A DNA stretch of 64,000 nucleotides. It comes from Nannochloris sp. 'desiccata'. Lineage: Eukaryota; Chlorophyta; Trebouxiophyceae; Chlorellales; Chlorellaceae. Both the position numbers and the translations under genes were made by a program. This document shows, in pieces, positions 45,080 through 58,665 of this stretch. The stretch's first letter is position 1, and the number at the start of each line of letters is the position of its first letter. The notes under the pieces are model-generated. The model was given only the letters and a program-made list of their open reading frames with translations, did not search any database and was not told where the DNA came from. The stretch spans positions 992,001 through 1,056,000 of the forward strand of contig JAGTXX020000014.1 in assembly GCA_019044685.2 (NCBI GenBank), given 5' to 3'.

Positions 45080-45432
45080 GCCGACGTATGTGCTCTAGCA
45101 GGTCACAAAAAACTAGTTCTCGAAAAAGAAGATCAAAAAGCTAGCATTTAAAAGTATACAGTATGAAAGTATATAATTAGAATTATTGAGGCGACAATAG
45201 TCTTTCGCTCCACAACGTTTCTTCAATGTAGCTTTCTCTTTACTGGTATTATCTTGAAATCTATCTACCAACTGCGGGCTTGCTGCCCTATTTGTTCTTT
45301 CTCATTTTGCGAGGGGTTGGGACGGTCCCACATGGCAGTGGTCTGTGCTTTGGTGCGTGACTTGCTATCTGCAATGTCCAGCGTATAGGATCTTCAATTT
45401 CGTGTTTGCCGTAGATATATAATAACTACAAA
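45080..45432. promoter_or_regulatory. Divergent intergenic region RRM / SAP-RNase Z-like
   Basis: About 350 bp separate two start codons of genes reading outward, so both promoters are here. TATATAATA ends about 10 bp before the plus-strand ATG, too close for a normal TATA box. No other motif recognised. Confidence 0.4.
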
Positions 45433-47515
45433 ATGCAGCGGTGTAATTTGCCAACTGGGCAGCACCCACAAGCTCAATTACTAGGCAGACAATATTTTTT
45501 GAAATTAATTTCACTCCAGCCACTGAATGCAAGTCTAGCTGGAAGAAGACCGACCAATTCCAATGCGCTTACTTTAAAGTCAGAATTTAGATTATTTGAT
45601 GTTAAATGCAGTGCATTTCGCACCGATACTGCAACGAGAAACGCCGAATGGCCGCCATTGCAAGGCAGTTTTACATACAAACAACTTCGTGCATTGTCAG
45701 TAAGTAGTGAATTTGTGGTTTATATTGACTACATATTATTCTACTCAATAATTTTGAATTTTAGACATATTGGAGCCTTTAAGTTCACGGATTAATTTTA
45801 AATTTTCCTGGTTCCGCAGATTGATTATTTAAAGGCAGAGTTAGAACGACGTGGCCTTGCAACCCTAGGATATCGCACCCAGTTAGCAGGGCGTAAGTTC
45901 TATGGCACCCTTTATCCAAAAACTAATCAGATTTATAATCACGGCCCACTGCTGGATTTTGTTTTTACTTTCTTCTCAGCTCCAACAACTTACTCCTATT
46001 ATTTTCCCCTTCACCCTCTTCTCTGCAGGATTGTATCAATCGCTTTATGACGAAGACCGTGTCTTAACAGGCGATGCTGCCGCGGTGGCCGACGCTGCTC
46101 TCTCGGAAGACGATTGCGTTGACGATGACAATGAAATATTCACCGCTGCTGCTGCCGCTGACCCCCTCTTCATCCATCAACGCACCATGACAGGTATGCT
46201 TGTCCAAGAAGACAGTGATTCAGTCCTCAGCAACAAAACAGGGCTTCAAGCTACCTTTATGACGACTCAAATAGCTCCATGTGGCCTTCGTGCCTCCACT
46301 TCGATCGCAATTCGAACTTTACAGTCGGCATTTTTATTTGAATGCGGAGAAGATACGCAACGATCTCTTCTAGGCCATCCTATTGTTGATTGGAAACGTA
46401 TAGAGCGTATCTTTGTGAGTAGCATGACTCCAGAAGCGGTGCTTGGAGTTCCAGGCATGCTCTGCACGATATCTGCTTCGAGAGAACGAGGTCATGAGGC
46501 AGCAGATTTTCCTGTACACGTTTACGGCCCTCCTGGCCTCGTTTCCTTTGTCTCCTCGATGCTTGCCGTCTCCAAAACATACTTAGAAATGCCAGTTGTA
46601 CTCCACGAATTTACCCCTCGTGCTGTGCCTGCTGAGCAATTAGATCAACCAACCGAGGTCCTGCGAAGAGCACGATTATACGCTGTCGCTGTACCCCCTG
46701 ATCAATTAAACCCTGATGGATATTATGATGGACAATTATCAGCTATGCTGGCGCGTCACACACGTAAAAAATCCAGTGCAGGTGTAGATTCTCGATCTGG
46801 CACATTACCTCAAAACTTACCGCCGCCTGGCAATCCAGCCTTGGCTGGAAAGATTCCTGTTACTGAAATGACGTGGACAGTGCGAATCGACCATGAATAC
46901 ACCGTCAAAGCTGCACCTTTAAAGAGTAAAGTCCCTACTTTGGGGTATTTACTTGCAGAGGCCAATCGCAGCGGGCGGCTGTATCCAGAAGTGGCTGCTG
47001 CTCTAGGGGTTACGAATAGAGATTTATTTACAGATTTAAAAGAAGGTAGGACTGTTCTTGGTGATAATGGAAATGAAGTCAGTCCAGCACAATGTGTTGG
47101 ACCCCCACGACCAGGACGGAGACTTGCTGTTGTGCCGCCATGTGGAGATAGCACGAGTTTTGCTGCTGCTATTGGAAAAGCCGATTTATTAATTCACTCA
47201 ATGGTGCCTCCTGAAGGCGTAGTTGTAGATCCACCTGAAAAGGGGGCACAAATGGCCGGAAAATGTGCGGCTGCAATGCAGTGTTCTGAAGTTGTATTGT
47301 GGCAGCCGCTTATTTCCTTTTTAGACAGCAGCGAGGCCAATGATAACGAGTTCCCTTTAAAGGCGATAGAAAGTGCCAAAGAGGCATTTGGGAAGGACTT
47401 TGTGAGTTTAGGTGGGACTTTTAGAGTGCATCAGTGGGATAGAGATGAAGGGCCACGAGTGCCGACAGAGTTGCCGAGAGAATTGATGCATTTAATACCT
47501 GACGATGACAATTAG
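45433..47515 (+). CDS. SAP domain fused to a catalytically degenerate RNase Z-like metallo-beta-lactamase fold
   Basis: Exons 45433-45699, 45820-45892 and 46029-47515 encode 608 residues. The N-terminal ~65 residues look like a plastid (or mitochondrial) transit peptide: Ala/Ser/Arg-rich, few acids. A SAP domain follows across the exon junctions (about 80-125: YKQLRALSIDYLKAELERRG...YRTQLAGRLYQSLYDED). The rest follows RNase Z in order: STSIAIRT, FLFECGEDTQRSLL, KRIERIFVSSM, GVPGMLCTISASR, PVHVYGPPGLVSFV and the C-terminal KADLLIHSMV, AAAMQCSEVVLW. The metal ligands are gone: HxHGDH is replaced by SSMTPEA, the GHST-type His by EKGAQM, and the HFS-type His by WQPL. So it should not cut tRNA; a nucleic-acid-binding pseudoenzyme role is inferred. 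The family fold assignment is good, function open. Confidence 0.82.
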
Positions 47516-47709
47516 TTAAGAAGTCTTTTGAGACGGCGGTGGAGGAATTTTGTCTTATTTAAGCTATAAAGACATTTTTTTTAATGAAAACGAGCTCAGT
47601 TCAAACACGTGAAAATGTGTACAAGAGTAAAGTTGCTAGTATCTTGTCCTTATTAGAATGGTTTGAATAGTTTTGATTGAAACAAAAGATCAAAAACATT
47701 CAAATTCAA

Positions 47710-50700
47710 ATGGGCAGTAAGATGCGTGCAATGCCTAAAGCATCTGGATCAAAAGCACGTCATATGGAACTGATACCTAAGAAAAGGGCCAATGGACGGA
47801 ATTCAAGTGCAGGTATGAACACTTTTGTTGATTGATCAATCAATAATCTGAGCTCAAATCACATGCTTTTCCTTACATTGTTGCCTTCGCTAACACCTTC
47901 CATCTATACAACTCCTTTCCGTATACAGTATCCCTGACTGCAGCTCTGGTAGCTCTCATCCTTGCTATCATCATCGCATATTTCCTCTCCCTGCTGTCAA
48001 CACCCCAACCCGGTCTCCCCCCCTCCCTCCTCCCTTTCCCAGGCCCAAAACTCACCTCTCTACCCCAATTCTCTGGATCATATGTTTCCCGTATGCTTTG
48101 GGGTACATACAGACCAGGTGTATATTTCGGTCTCCGCCCTAGAACACCGAAATCAATGATCTTCGGTCTGATGTGGCTCGACCCTCTTCGGCAAGATGCT
48201 TTAACTACTATTAGACACCAAGCGGAGATGCGTGATAGTCTATCTAAATATGGATGGCTAGCACATGATGGTGAAGGGTTTGGAAAGCAAGAGATACTGG
48301 ATGAAGGGCTTAATATAACAACTAGCTGGGTAAAAAATGATAAAAGGAAAAGTGATACTAGTAGTGGGGGGGATTCGGGATTTAGCTCAGGTAGCAGCAG
48401 TACAAGCAGTACTACATGTGCCGGCGGTAGCTGGAGTGCCCGAGTATCAGCACAGCCTCGCCAACAACAAGACCAAGAAACTGAATATGTTGACAATAAT
48501 AACGATCAACAGGGCTCGGCTATTTCGTTCTTTCTATATATGGCGACGGAGGACGGGAGCCCTATCCAACTGGATTCTGAAAATTTAGCACCCGTACTTG
48601 AGAAATTTGATTCTACTGGTGTAGTTATGAGCGGAGATACCCATGCTGTTGGGGAATGGCAACTACGTCTCAATCTCCCGAGTAGTGCACAGCTGATACC
48701 GAGTTTAAGCAGTGACGGGGAAGAAAGGGAAGAGGAGCATGTAGATAAAAAGAATGTTTCAGAAAATACAGAGCTTTCTCCTTCTATTATTGAAACCACG
48801 TTTATGGGTTTACGCACCCCACATCTCCATAATCTCACTGAAGCTGTCCAACAGGGTCTTATCCGTAGTTTATACGCTCAGCATGATGCTGGTAGAGGAT
48901 ACCGAACCTTATCTTTAACAAATCTAGTGGACCCTGGGTCAAATGTTGTTGTAATACAAATCACAGCAATGTTACCCACCACAATAGATATATCGTTTAC
49001 TAGTACGAGTAGGAGTACAGGTCGTTGTACGAGATGTGATAGTGGTGGTGTTGTTGTTGGTCTTGAGTTGACGACGAGTTTGGTTGCTGGTGAAGCTGCA
49101 TTTAACTCTCGATTCGAAAGAATCTTTGGCAGTTTAACAAAGAAACCTACAAAAGGTACATTGCCTGTTGGTACCAATGCTGCTGCGCGTGCTGCGTTGA
49201 GTAATCTGTTGGGAGGCATGGGGTACTGGTATGGCCATTCTCTCATAAAATATAAAAATATAAAACATAATAATAAAGGCAAAATGAAAGACGGTCTCGA
49301 AGAGGTATTACTAAAATTGTGGGATGCTCCATTATATTCAGCAACACCCAGTCGTTCTTTCTTCCCTCGTGGCTTCCTCTGGGATGAAGGCTTCCATCAA
49401 CTACTACTACAACGTTGGAACACTGCCATGTCTCGAGACGCTGTAGCTCACTGGCTGGATCTCATGACGGCTAGTGGATGGATCCCCAGAGAACAGATCT
49501 TAGGCGAAGAAGCACGCGCAAGGGTGCCTAGTGAATTTATAGCGCAGTCTCCAGATGCAGCAAACCCCCCTGCATTGTTTTTACCATTGGCTGAAATGGC
49601 CGAGCGGGTGGCTACACAACAAGCTGCTCAGGAGCAGAAGCAGGAAGAAAGTAGTGCTACTTCTTGGAGCAGAGGCAGTGAGTATAACGATACTAGTGGT
49701 AAAGACAAAGAGAATATCGATGATGATGATGTTCAAGCTGACATAGAGTTTTTAAGGGCTGCATGGCCTCGATTAAGGACTTGGTTTCTGTGGTACAAGC
49801 AAACTCAAGCTGGCCCAGTCGCCGGGTCATTTCGATGGCGAGGAAGAGAAGCGAAAAATAAAGAAAAAGAAGAATTGAACCCTAAGACGTTGACGAGTGG
49901 ATTAGATGACTACCCACGTGCATCACACCCTTCTCCAGAAGAACGGCATTTAGATTTGAGGTGCTGGATGGCTCTGGCAGCTCATTCTCTGGCTCGGCTC
50001 AGTGTTGCAGTGGGTGCTCCAACTGATGAGATTGCCGAGTTTAGAGCCTTTGCTGCTCAATTAGATGATTTCGAAGAGTTGAAAAGGTTGCATTGGGATG
50101 AACAGAGAGAGATTTTCGCTGATTGGGGCTTGCATACTGAAGATGTGAAGTTTGTTTTAGAAGAACATAGCAACGAGGACGGCAATTGGGGTGGTGATGG
50201 TCGTTTAAAAAGAGTGGTTAACTCGCCACCTAAGCTTCAATATGTCCCACATTACGGGTACTTGAGTCTATTCCCACTCATTATGAACTTGATTCCCAAA
50301 GACAGTCCCATTCTCGGTCAACAAATAGCAAAATTACAAAAAGAAAGTGAGTTATGGACTCCTTTTGGACTCCGCTCGCTCAGTAAGTCGAGTAGTTTAT
50401 ACAATCAGTACAACACAAAGGACGATCCACCATATTGGCGTGGTCCAGTTTGGATTAATGTCAATTACCTTGTTTTGCGCGCTTTGCGGCGATATGAACA
50501 ACAAGGTGGTCCGTATGCTGAGCATGCTGGGCGTACTGCTGATGACTTGCGTAGTGCATTGATTACTAATGTAGTCGAGCAGTACAGTCAACGTGGGTAT
50601 TTGTACGAGCAATACGATGACGAAAATGGCAATGGGAAAGGGTGCTATCCGTTTACTGGATGGACTGCATTATTAACTTTGATCGCTGGAGAAGATGAGA

Positions 50701-50711
50701 AGCTGCTTTAA
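47710..50711 (+). CDS. Mannosyl-oligosaccharide glucosidase (glucosidase I, GH63)
   Basis: It removes the outermost glucose from Glc3Man9GlcNAc2 on new glycoproteins in the ER. Exons 47710-47812 and 47929-50711 (GTATGA...ATACAG) encode 961 residues. It is a type II membrane protein: a basic cytosolic tail (KARHMELIPKKRANGR), one TM helix (about 37-57, LTAALVALILAIIIAYFLSLL), then the lumenal enzyme. GH63 blocks are MLWGTYRPGVYFGLRPRTPK, GLMWLDP, the catalytic region SRSFFPRGFLWDEGFHQLLL with WLDLMTASGWIPREQILG and SPDAANPPALFLPL, LQYVPHYGYLSLFPL, and near the end YWRGPVWINVNYLVLRAL, LYEQYDDENGNGKGCYPFTGW. Acidic or Ser/Gly-rich inserts enlarge it beyond the usual ~840 residues. Its presence implies a conventional ER N-glycan trimming pathway. 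Confidence 0.95.
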
Positions 50712-50914
50712 AAGTTTGAGAGAGAAAGAGAAATTTTGTTACTAAAGTATTGCGTATTCTTTTGTTTGCTTTTCAGATTCTTTGCTAAGAGTACATTTCA
50801 ATTCACATGAAAACACCCGGTAAACACACTGTTTGGCTACAGCAAAAAACGGCTCAACAAAATCAAATGGAAGAGAATTCGCCCAAAGAAGAAAAGAAAT
50901 GAATACATTTTATT

Positions 50915-53108
<2,194 letters not shown>

Positions 53109-53219
53109 TCAAAAGTATTGGGTTGATATTGATATCCAGCGATGGTCTTGTTTAAATAACAATTCAATGCAAAATTTTAAAATTCGCGTTTGAAATAGCA
53201 AGGCACAGCTGGGAACTCA
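53109..53219. promoter_or_regulatory. Short bidirectional promoter region ADSL/TMPK
   Basis: Only 111 bp lie between the two outward-facing ATGs (the kinase may use a later start). The region is AT-rich, with no clear TATA box. Regulatory elements must overlap for both genes. Confidence 0.55.
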
Positions 53220-54017
53220 ATGCTAATTAATACGCACGAAAAGTCAAGCAAGGGTATGCACACATTGAGAGTGTGTTTTAGGCAGCTGCCAGTTGTCTCC
53301 CGGTGTCATTCTCGTCTTTCGATCACTTGCATTAAATCCTCTCGGTCTTTGGTAACCGCAGCCATGACGCAGTCTGACGCCCCACCACGCGGTGCATTCA
53401 TTGTATTTGAAGGTGCAGATAGAGCAGGAAAGAGCACGCAGTGTGCTATGCTTGTAGATCACCTCAAAAGCCAAGGGATTGACGCTGAGCTATGGAATTT
53501 CCCAGACCGCACCACGGCGATTGGCAAAATGATCAATTCCTACCTCACAAGTAAATCAGATATCGACGATGCAGCGGTCCACTTGCTCTTCTCCGCCAAC
53601 CGGTGGGAAAAGCGTGAAACATTGCTCAACAAACTTGCTGCAGGCACCACGTTGGTAGTTGATCGGTATGCCTATTCCGGCGTCGCTTTCACTGCTGCAA
53701 AGGCAGTCCCTGGCTTTGATATCGCCTGGTGCAAGTCTCCAGATAAGGGGTTGCCTGCTCCGGATGCTGTCTTTTTCTTGAATCTCAGCGCAGAGGCAGC
53801 AGCAGCTCGTGGCGGGTTCGGTGAAGAAAGATATGAAAGACCTGCTTTCCAGGAGGCAGTATTGAAGCAATTTGAAGCATTACAGGGGCCTGAATGGAAA
53901 GTAGTTGATGCTTCTCGTGGTATTGATGAAATTCAGAATGAATTGAGGGAGGCTGCTTCGGAAGTAGTAAGCAAGTGTAAAGCTGGGGGCGTTCCTGTTC
54001 CCCACCTCTGGGCTTAG
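53220..54017 (+). CDS. Thymidylate kinase (dTMP kinase)
   Basis: It phosphorylates dTMP to dTDP for DNA synthesis. The intronless ORF is 265 residues. Family motifs are the P-loop FEGADRAGKSTQ, NFPDRTTAIGKMINSYL, SKSDIDDAAVHLLFSANRWE, the DRY-type site VVDRYAYSGVAFTAAK, DIAWCKSPDKGLPAPDAVFF and the lid RGGFGEERYER, all very close to human and plant DTYMK. About 50 residues before the P-loop carry Arg/Ser/Thr-rich sequence with several possible starts (ATG at 53220, 53250, 53364). As in Arabidopsis, alternative starts could send the enzyme to organelles or leave it cytosolic/nuclear (inference). The start at 53364 (MTQSDAPP) would give a typical 217-residue cytosolic form. It is divergent from ADSL. 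Confidence 0.95.
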   Translation: MLINTHEKSSKGMHTLRVCFRQLPVVSRCHSRLSITCIKSSRSLVTAAMTQSDAPPRGAFIVFEGADRAGKSTQCAMLVDHLKSQGIDAELWNFPDRTTAIGKMINSYLTSKSDIDDAAVHLLFSANRWEKRETLLNKLAAGTTLVVDRYAYSGVAFTAAKAVPGFDIAWCKSPDKGLPAPDAVFFLNLSAEAAAARGGFGEERYERPAFQEAVLKQFEALQGPEWKVVDASRGIDEIQNELREAASEVVSKCKAGGVPVPHLWA

Positions 54018-54346
54018 ACTTGTCGCTATCTCTTCTTGTTTTTTCATTATACTGTTTACATGACTAGAACTGATTATATATTTAATGATGTAATACTAAC
54101 ATATACGCACGTATATTAGATTTGTTGAAGTGGCCAGTTGTCACTTTTTCACAACTTTCTGAAAAGTTTTCAGCACCGCCGAGATTCTGTCCAGGTATTA
54201 AAAAGTAGGGGAGAGAAAACCGTGTTCTTTCAGAAGACGACCGTTCTGCAATCTAGTTCTATTGGACATTTAGTATTATATACAATACATTTGAGGCCTC
54301 GTTAAGATTGATATCTCTATTTCTGTTTGATTATTTGCTTGCAAAC
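54018..54346. other. Intergenic region, ~330 bp
   Basis: Between thymidylate kinase and the TPR-like gene (both +). AT-rich. No ORF supported. Confidence 0.35.
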
Positions 54347-55366
54347 ATGGAGATCGCAAGCAGCATTCGCCCAGCAATTTGCACCTTCAATTCGAGACAC
54401 AGTGCACCAGTATCTTCACTTAAAAGATCTACTTTTATCAGCTATAGCAAACGCCATGCAGGTATGCATTTAGATGAACCTTTTCTCGACATCCTGTTCA
54501 TTTCAATTTCGACGGCTCCTCGTCACTCAACTTTTCATTCTATCTTATTTCCTATGTAGTGAGAAACCCTACTGTGCGCGTCAGCGCATCTGCAGAGGTA
54601 AGAATAGTATTCATAGACGTTCAACAGAGCATTCATAGATTCAATAAACTAAACTAAACTTCATCGTCTTTCTGTCTACCTCCAGGCGGCCCGTTTGCTG
54701 GCTGAAGCCAAGAAGAAATATGACAACAACGACCGTATGGGTGCATTAAACCTCTGGGAGCAATCTCTCAAACAGAACCCTGAAACTGAACAACGCATTG
54801 CAGCACTCTTCAACGCAACCTGCGTCCATGCCGGCTATGGTGACGTTGAGCTCGCTCAAATTACTTTGAGAGAAGCAGTACAAAGAGGACTAGATTTCTC
54901 AAAGGCAGTACAAGACCCTACTGGAGTAGACGTACGCATGGTCAAGTTCATAGCATCACAGCAAGTATTAGTCAGACTCAGAAAATTTGACGAGGCCACG
55001 AGAAAGGCTATGGGAGCAGCTGCCGCACCACCTTTCTCCTCCTCATCGTCTAGCTCACCCTCCACGAGTAGTACTTCAAATGCAGCAGGCGGAGCTGCTG
55101 CTAAAAGGCCATTGCCAGACCCTGCTCAATATAGCAGTAGCAATAGCAATAGTGGCAGTGCCTCTCGAAGCAGTATGCCTCCTTCTAGAACAAAGGCTTC
55201 CATGCTGGATAGCGATTTATCAAAAATGTTGGAGACAGACATGCAAGGGATTGATACTTCAATTTTTGGAATAATTAAGAGAGTGTTGTTATTGTTGTCT
55301 GTGTTGACTGGCTTGGGAGTAGGTTTGTATGTTGTAGGAATTAAATACTTGTTCCCTGATATGTAG
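54347..55366 (+). CDS. TPR-like, tail-anchored, probably plastid membrane protein
   Basis: Exons 54347-54461, 54560-54597 (38 nt) and 54686-55366 encode 277 residues. The N-terminus (MEIASSIRPAICTFNSRHSA..., Ser/Arg-rich, then VRVSASAEAA) is a textbook chloroplast transit peptide with a V-R-V-x-A type processing site. Helix pairs from LLAEAKKKYDNNDRMGALNLWEQSLKQNP onward follow the TPR spacing (Ala, Gly, Tyr, Pro positions), about three repeats to residue ~150. A Ser/Ala-rich linker follows. The last 25 residues form one TM helix (RVLLLLSVLTGLGVGLYVVG). The family occurs in plants and algae as unnamed plastid TPR-like proteins. Role perhaps as an adaptor on thylakoid or envelope (inference). 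Confidence 0.8.
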
Positions 55367-55545
55367 AAACCCTTTAGTAATAAAAACTGTTTTGTGTTTA
55401 TGTTTTTGTTGTTACCCATTTTTCAAATTTTGGAATGCATTAGAGTAATACACTAGAGTCAACGAACCAAAGAGACAGGAGTCGGTCAAAGAAGGGGAAA
55501 TGGAATTCAATTGTCAAGGGGGTTTCTAGTTTAGTTTCATGGGTT

Positions 55546-56097
55546 TTAGATTGTAGATGAGGCAGCAGCAGCAGTTTCAGTCTCAATTGCTGTTGTTGCA
55601 GCAGAACTCTCAGCCGCAGGAGGAGGAGGAGGGGGGTGAGCGATGGATTCTACTCGTGCCTTCAAGACGTTGACCATCTCTCCAATGCTTGCATCGACCT
55701 TATCAAGTGTAGTGCAGCTAAGAATAGGTACCATCAAACCAGCATAGACGCTTCCTCTAATAAATTTTGTTTGGTCATTATTTTCACCAGCGGGGACCAT
55801 TTTGAAAAATTGCTCCCCCTTGAAGAAGAAAGGGATTGGGGACTTTGCTACCCATCTGAACTCTTTGTGATCAGGATCAACCTTTGAAAGAGATGCACTG
55901 AATGCGATTTTGCCATTAGAGGTAACCAATGTTGGCTTGATCTTCTGCCCAGTTTGCAAGTGCTCCTTTTTGATCCTAACTTGCGGCATAACAGTATTCC
56001 ATTGAGGATAGCTTTCAAGGTCCGTCAATTGGTTGTAAACCACTTGTGTGGATGCATTGATAATTATTTCATCCTGAAATTCACGCTTGCACACCAT
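55546..56097 (-). CDS. SRPBCC/START-like (polyketide-cyclase type) protein
   Basis: Single-exon 183-residue protein. It begins FQDEIIINASTQVVYNQLTDLESYPQWN, the typical entry strand, helix alpha1 and the Y-P-x-W motif of SRPBCC/polyketide_cyc2 domains. The beta-grasp strands follow (IKPTLVTSNGKIAFSASLSKVDPDHKEFRWV) and the long C-terminal helix is at GEMVNVLKARVESIAHP. Such helix-grip folds bind lipids, hormones or cofactors in a hydrophobic cavity; the ligand is not predictable. An extra Pro run (PPPPPP) and an Ala/Ser/Thr tail follow the domain. No signal peptide or TM helix, so cytosolic. It is convergent with the TPR-like gene (about 180 bp between stops). Confidence 0.82.
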   Translation of the reverse strand: MVCKREFQDEIIINASTQVVYNQLTDLESYPQWNTVMPQVRIKKEHLQTGQKIKPTLVTSNGKIAFSASLSKVDPDHKEFRWVAKSPIPFFFKGEQFFKMVPAGENNDQTKFIRGSVYAGLMVPILSCTTLDKVDASIGEMVNVLKARVESIAHPPPPPPAAESSAATTAIETETAAAASSTI

Positions 56098-56482
56098 TTT
56101 GAACGATATGTTCTAATTGTTTTAGACCAAAAATGAAATTAGTTTGAATGATTTGTTTTATGTATAGACCAAGTAAATTGTATTTATCTTTTTAGATGAC
56201 AAAGAGAATCAGTGTTTGATTCAAATTAACGATCTTTTGGTTTTATTTGTTTGTAATCAGCAAAGGTTTTCATGTTTCAGGCAGTAGTGCCTTTTTGCCG
56301 CCCCCGCTGCGCTCTGCGGCAAAGCAATTTAAAAAGGTGTTACTTTCTTTATTTTACGCAACTACAACAAAACATAGTACACCAGATGCAGTAGTAGAAC
56401 TTATACGTATCAAACAATTAATATACAACTTCAAATCAATATAAAAATACTATATTTTCGTCTCAACGTCTTTTACACTAAC
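56098..56482. other. Intergenic region, ~385 bp
   Basis: AT-rich, with one GC-rich inverted repeat TTTGCCGC (56294-56301) / GCGGCAAA (56316-56323). It lies upstream of the SRPBCC gene and downstream of the MFS gene (both on minus). Confidence 0.4.
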
Positions 56483-58234
56483 TCAACGAGGGGAGGACAC
56501 TTGCACCTCTATCCCTTCCCCAGAAATCAACCTCTCTCTTTCTATTTGTTCTCCATTAGGCCTATCAGAAACGTCTACCATTTCATCTCCGAGATCGACT
56601 CCTTTTGTTTCAAAAGGCAACGCCATTGCCGCTGCAGCTGCTGCCAACAGCAACACGCCTAATAACCCCTCCGCTGCACCCGTACGCCCACTTTCTACCA
56701 AATACACCGTCGCAAATGGAGCTAAAAAACCTCCAAGACGTGAAAACGCATTGCATAAGGCCAGTCCTTGTGCGCGTATTTTGGTCGAGTAGATTTCTGG
56801 CGTATAGACATAAAGAACTGAGAAACTGGCTTCAATAGAGGCTCTCGCTATAAAAAGTAAAGCTAATTGAATACTGCTACTCCATGAAGATGATTCTAAA
56901 GAGTCTGAAGGGACAGCTAGTAAGGTTAAGACACATGCAGAACAAAGAAGTAACCCAGCTCGAAGGCACCACACTCGGCCTTTATCATCAATAAAGAAAG
57001 CTGCGACCAGTAAACCTGGCGCTTCAGCTGCAGAGGTGATGAGAACGGCAAGGTAATCAGACGACCTGAGATTAGGTCTTCCATCGGGAGTGCAGCGAGG
57101 ATGGGAAGCTCCTCCTTGATTGAGGCTACCAATCACAACGACACTCCCATCACCAGTACCACCACTACGATTCTCATTATTTCCAGAGGAGGAAGCTTGT
57201 ATGGAGGTAGTCAATAACACCAAGCCGTAGTACGTAAGCGCATTCACAAACCAAATAGCCCATAAAAGACTTGTAGTTTTAGCTAATGTAGGTGAAAATA
57301 TGTTTGATAGTGTACATTTAGCAAGATCTTGTAGCCTAGAGAACGTTTCTTCTATTGAGAAACCTAGAGAAATAGTAGAAGTATTTGAAACATGGGAGTG
57401 AGAATGAGAATTCGATGTGTGGTGTACTACAGCATGCGTTGTGCTTGTTCTAGGTAGGTGTGTTGTTGTAGTTGCAGAAGAGGCACCATCACCAGCGCCA
57501 ACAGCGTTACTAGAATTGTTAGTCTCAGATTTAATTTTATTATTTACTCGAGCTACTCGAGCTACCACCTCTTCAGCTTCTTTCATCCTCCCCTGCGATG
57601 CCAACCAATGCGGCGATTCAGGTAACCAAGGGTAGCCAGCGAGTAAGATCCCCATTGGCAATGCAGAGACGACAAGAAGCCATCGCCACCCCATTCGAGG
57701 TAGTATAACCCAGGCTAAGATCGCTTCAAATACAGTGCCAATACTCCATGCAGCTTGTAGAAGCAAAACAAGCGATCCACGGCGACTAGAAGGCAAGAAC
57801 TCTGAAAATAATGTAACTGCGATTGGTGTCCCGCCAAGAGCAACACCGACAATGGTGCGTAAAAGTAATAAGACACCAAATGAAGGAGCTGCAGCGCTTG
57901 CTACTCCAGCTATACCGAGAATTGCAGCAGAAAGGAAGAATCCTTTACGGCGCCCAAGTACGTCTGCTGTCATGCCTAGAGAACAGACGCCAAACATCAT
58001 CCCGGCAAAGACAACTGAAGTTAGTAAGCTTTCTTGAAAAGGGCCGACAATACTTGGCCAATAGCAGGCAACAGAGGGGCCGAGATAGCTTAAAAGCATG
58101 GTTTCGCAGGCGTCGCCAGCCCAGGCTAATCCCGTGTAACCTATTAGCCACCACTGAAATGTGCCAACGCCGGCAGCGTTGAGGGCCGCTGTTACAGAAT
58201 GGCAGTGGAAGGAGCTGTCTCTTTCAATCGGCAT
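56483..58234 (-). CDS. MFS transporter, NiaP/SVOP/OCT-like
   Basis: Single-exon 583-residue protein with 12 predicted TM helices. The N-terminal block GTFQWWLIGYTGLAWAGDACETMLLSYLGP matches the NiaP/SV2/plant OCT7-type branch of the major facilitator superfamily (F-Q-x-x-L...D-A-x-E). The conserved loop 2-3 motif is DVLGRRKGF, helix 4-5 carries LRTIVGVALGGTPIAVTLFSEFLPSSRRG, and loop 6 begins WLPESPHWLASQGRMKEAEEV. In the second half FIDDKGRVWCLRAGL repeats the motif, with VLYVYTPEIYSTKIRAQGLA. A central loop of ~120 residues is rich in Ser, Thr, His and Asn. Relatives carry nicotinate/trigonelline or organic cations, but the substrate here is unproven. Divergent from the TMEM62-like gene. 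Confidence 0.88.
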   Translation of the reverse strand: MPIERDSSFHCHSVTAALNAAGVGTFQWWLIGYTGLAWAGDACETMLLSYLGPSVACYWPSIVGPFQESLLTSVVFAGMMFGVCSLGMTADVLGRRKGFFLSAAILGIAGVASAAAPSFGVLLLLRTIVGVALGGTPIAVTLFSEFLPSSRRGSLVLLLQAAWSIGTVFEAILAWVILPRMGWRWLLVVSALPMGILLAGYPWLPESPHWLASQGRMKEAEEVVARVARVNNKIKSETNNSSNAVGAGDGASSATTTTHLPRTSTTHAVVHHTSNSHSHSHVSNTSTISLGFSIEETFSRLQDLAKCTLSNIFSPTLAKTTSLLWAIWFVNALTYYGLVLLTTSIQASSSGNNENRSGGTGDGSVVVIGSLNQGGASHPRCTPDGRPNLRSSDYLAVLITSAAEAPGLLVAAFFIDDKGRVWCLRAGLLLCSACVLTLLAVPSDSLESSSWSSSIQLALLFIARASIEASFSVLYVYTPEIYSTKIRAQGLALCNAFSRLGGFLAPFATVYLVESGRTGAAEGLLGVLLLAAAAAAMALPFETKGVDLGDEMVDVSDRPNGEQIERERLISGEGIEVQVSSPR

Positions 58235-58665
58235 TGTTGGAGTTTCAAGATGTGGGTCTAAGTAGTTTGTCCATGCATTGATCGGCTTGTTGTGGGGTGA
58301 TTACCAGGTGGCTCAGTTGAATTCGATCACACTTGATTTAAGTGATCTTATTTTAGCATTTTAAACCTATCTAGGCACCATCGCCCTATCTTGTTGGATA
58401 TATCTACAGTTTGTGAACCCTGAACTAAATAGCCTTGCTGCCAATTAAACGTTTTTTAGGTGCGGTACAGAAACGAGAATACAAATAGTTTAAAACACCC
58501 AACTTAGGTTGGCAACATTCTCGACTCGCATTATTGAATTTACCTCCATGGCCGTCATTTGGGTCAACATATTTATTTTAGAGTGACAGCGACCATCGCA
58601 CTGCAGATAAGGACTCATTAGGTTTATAACTCTGGATTCAATCTCACTGGACACTATTTTGAAAA
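58235..58665. promoter_or_regulatory. Divergent intergenic region MFS / TMEM62-like
   Basis: About 430 bp between two outward-facing genes. Promoters presumably lie here; no specific motif recognised. Confidence 0.35.
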
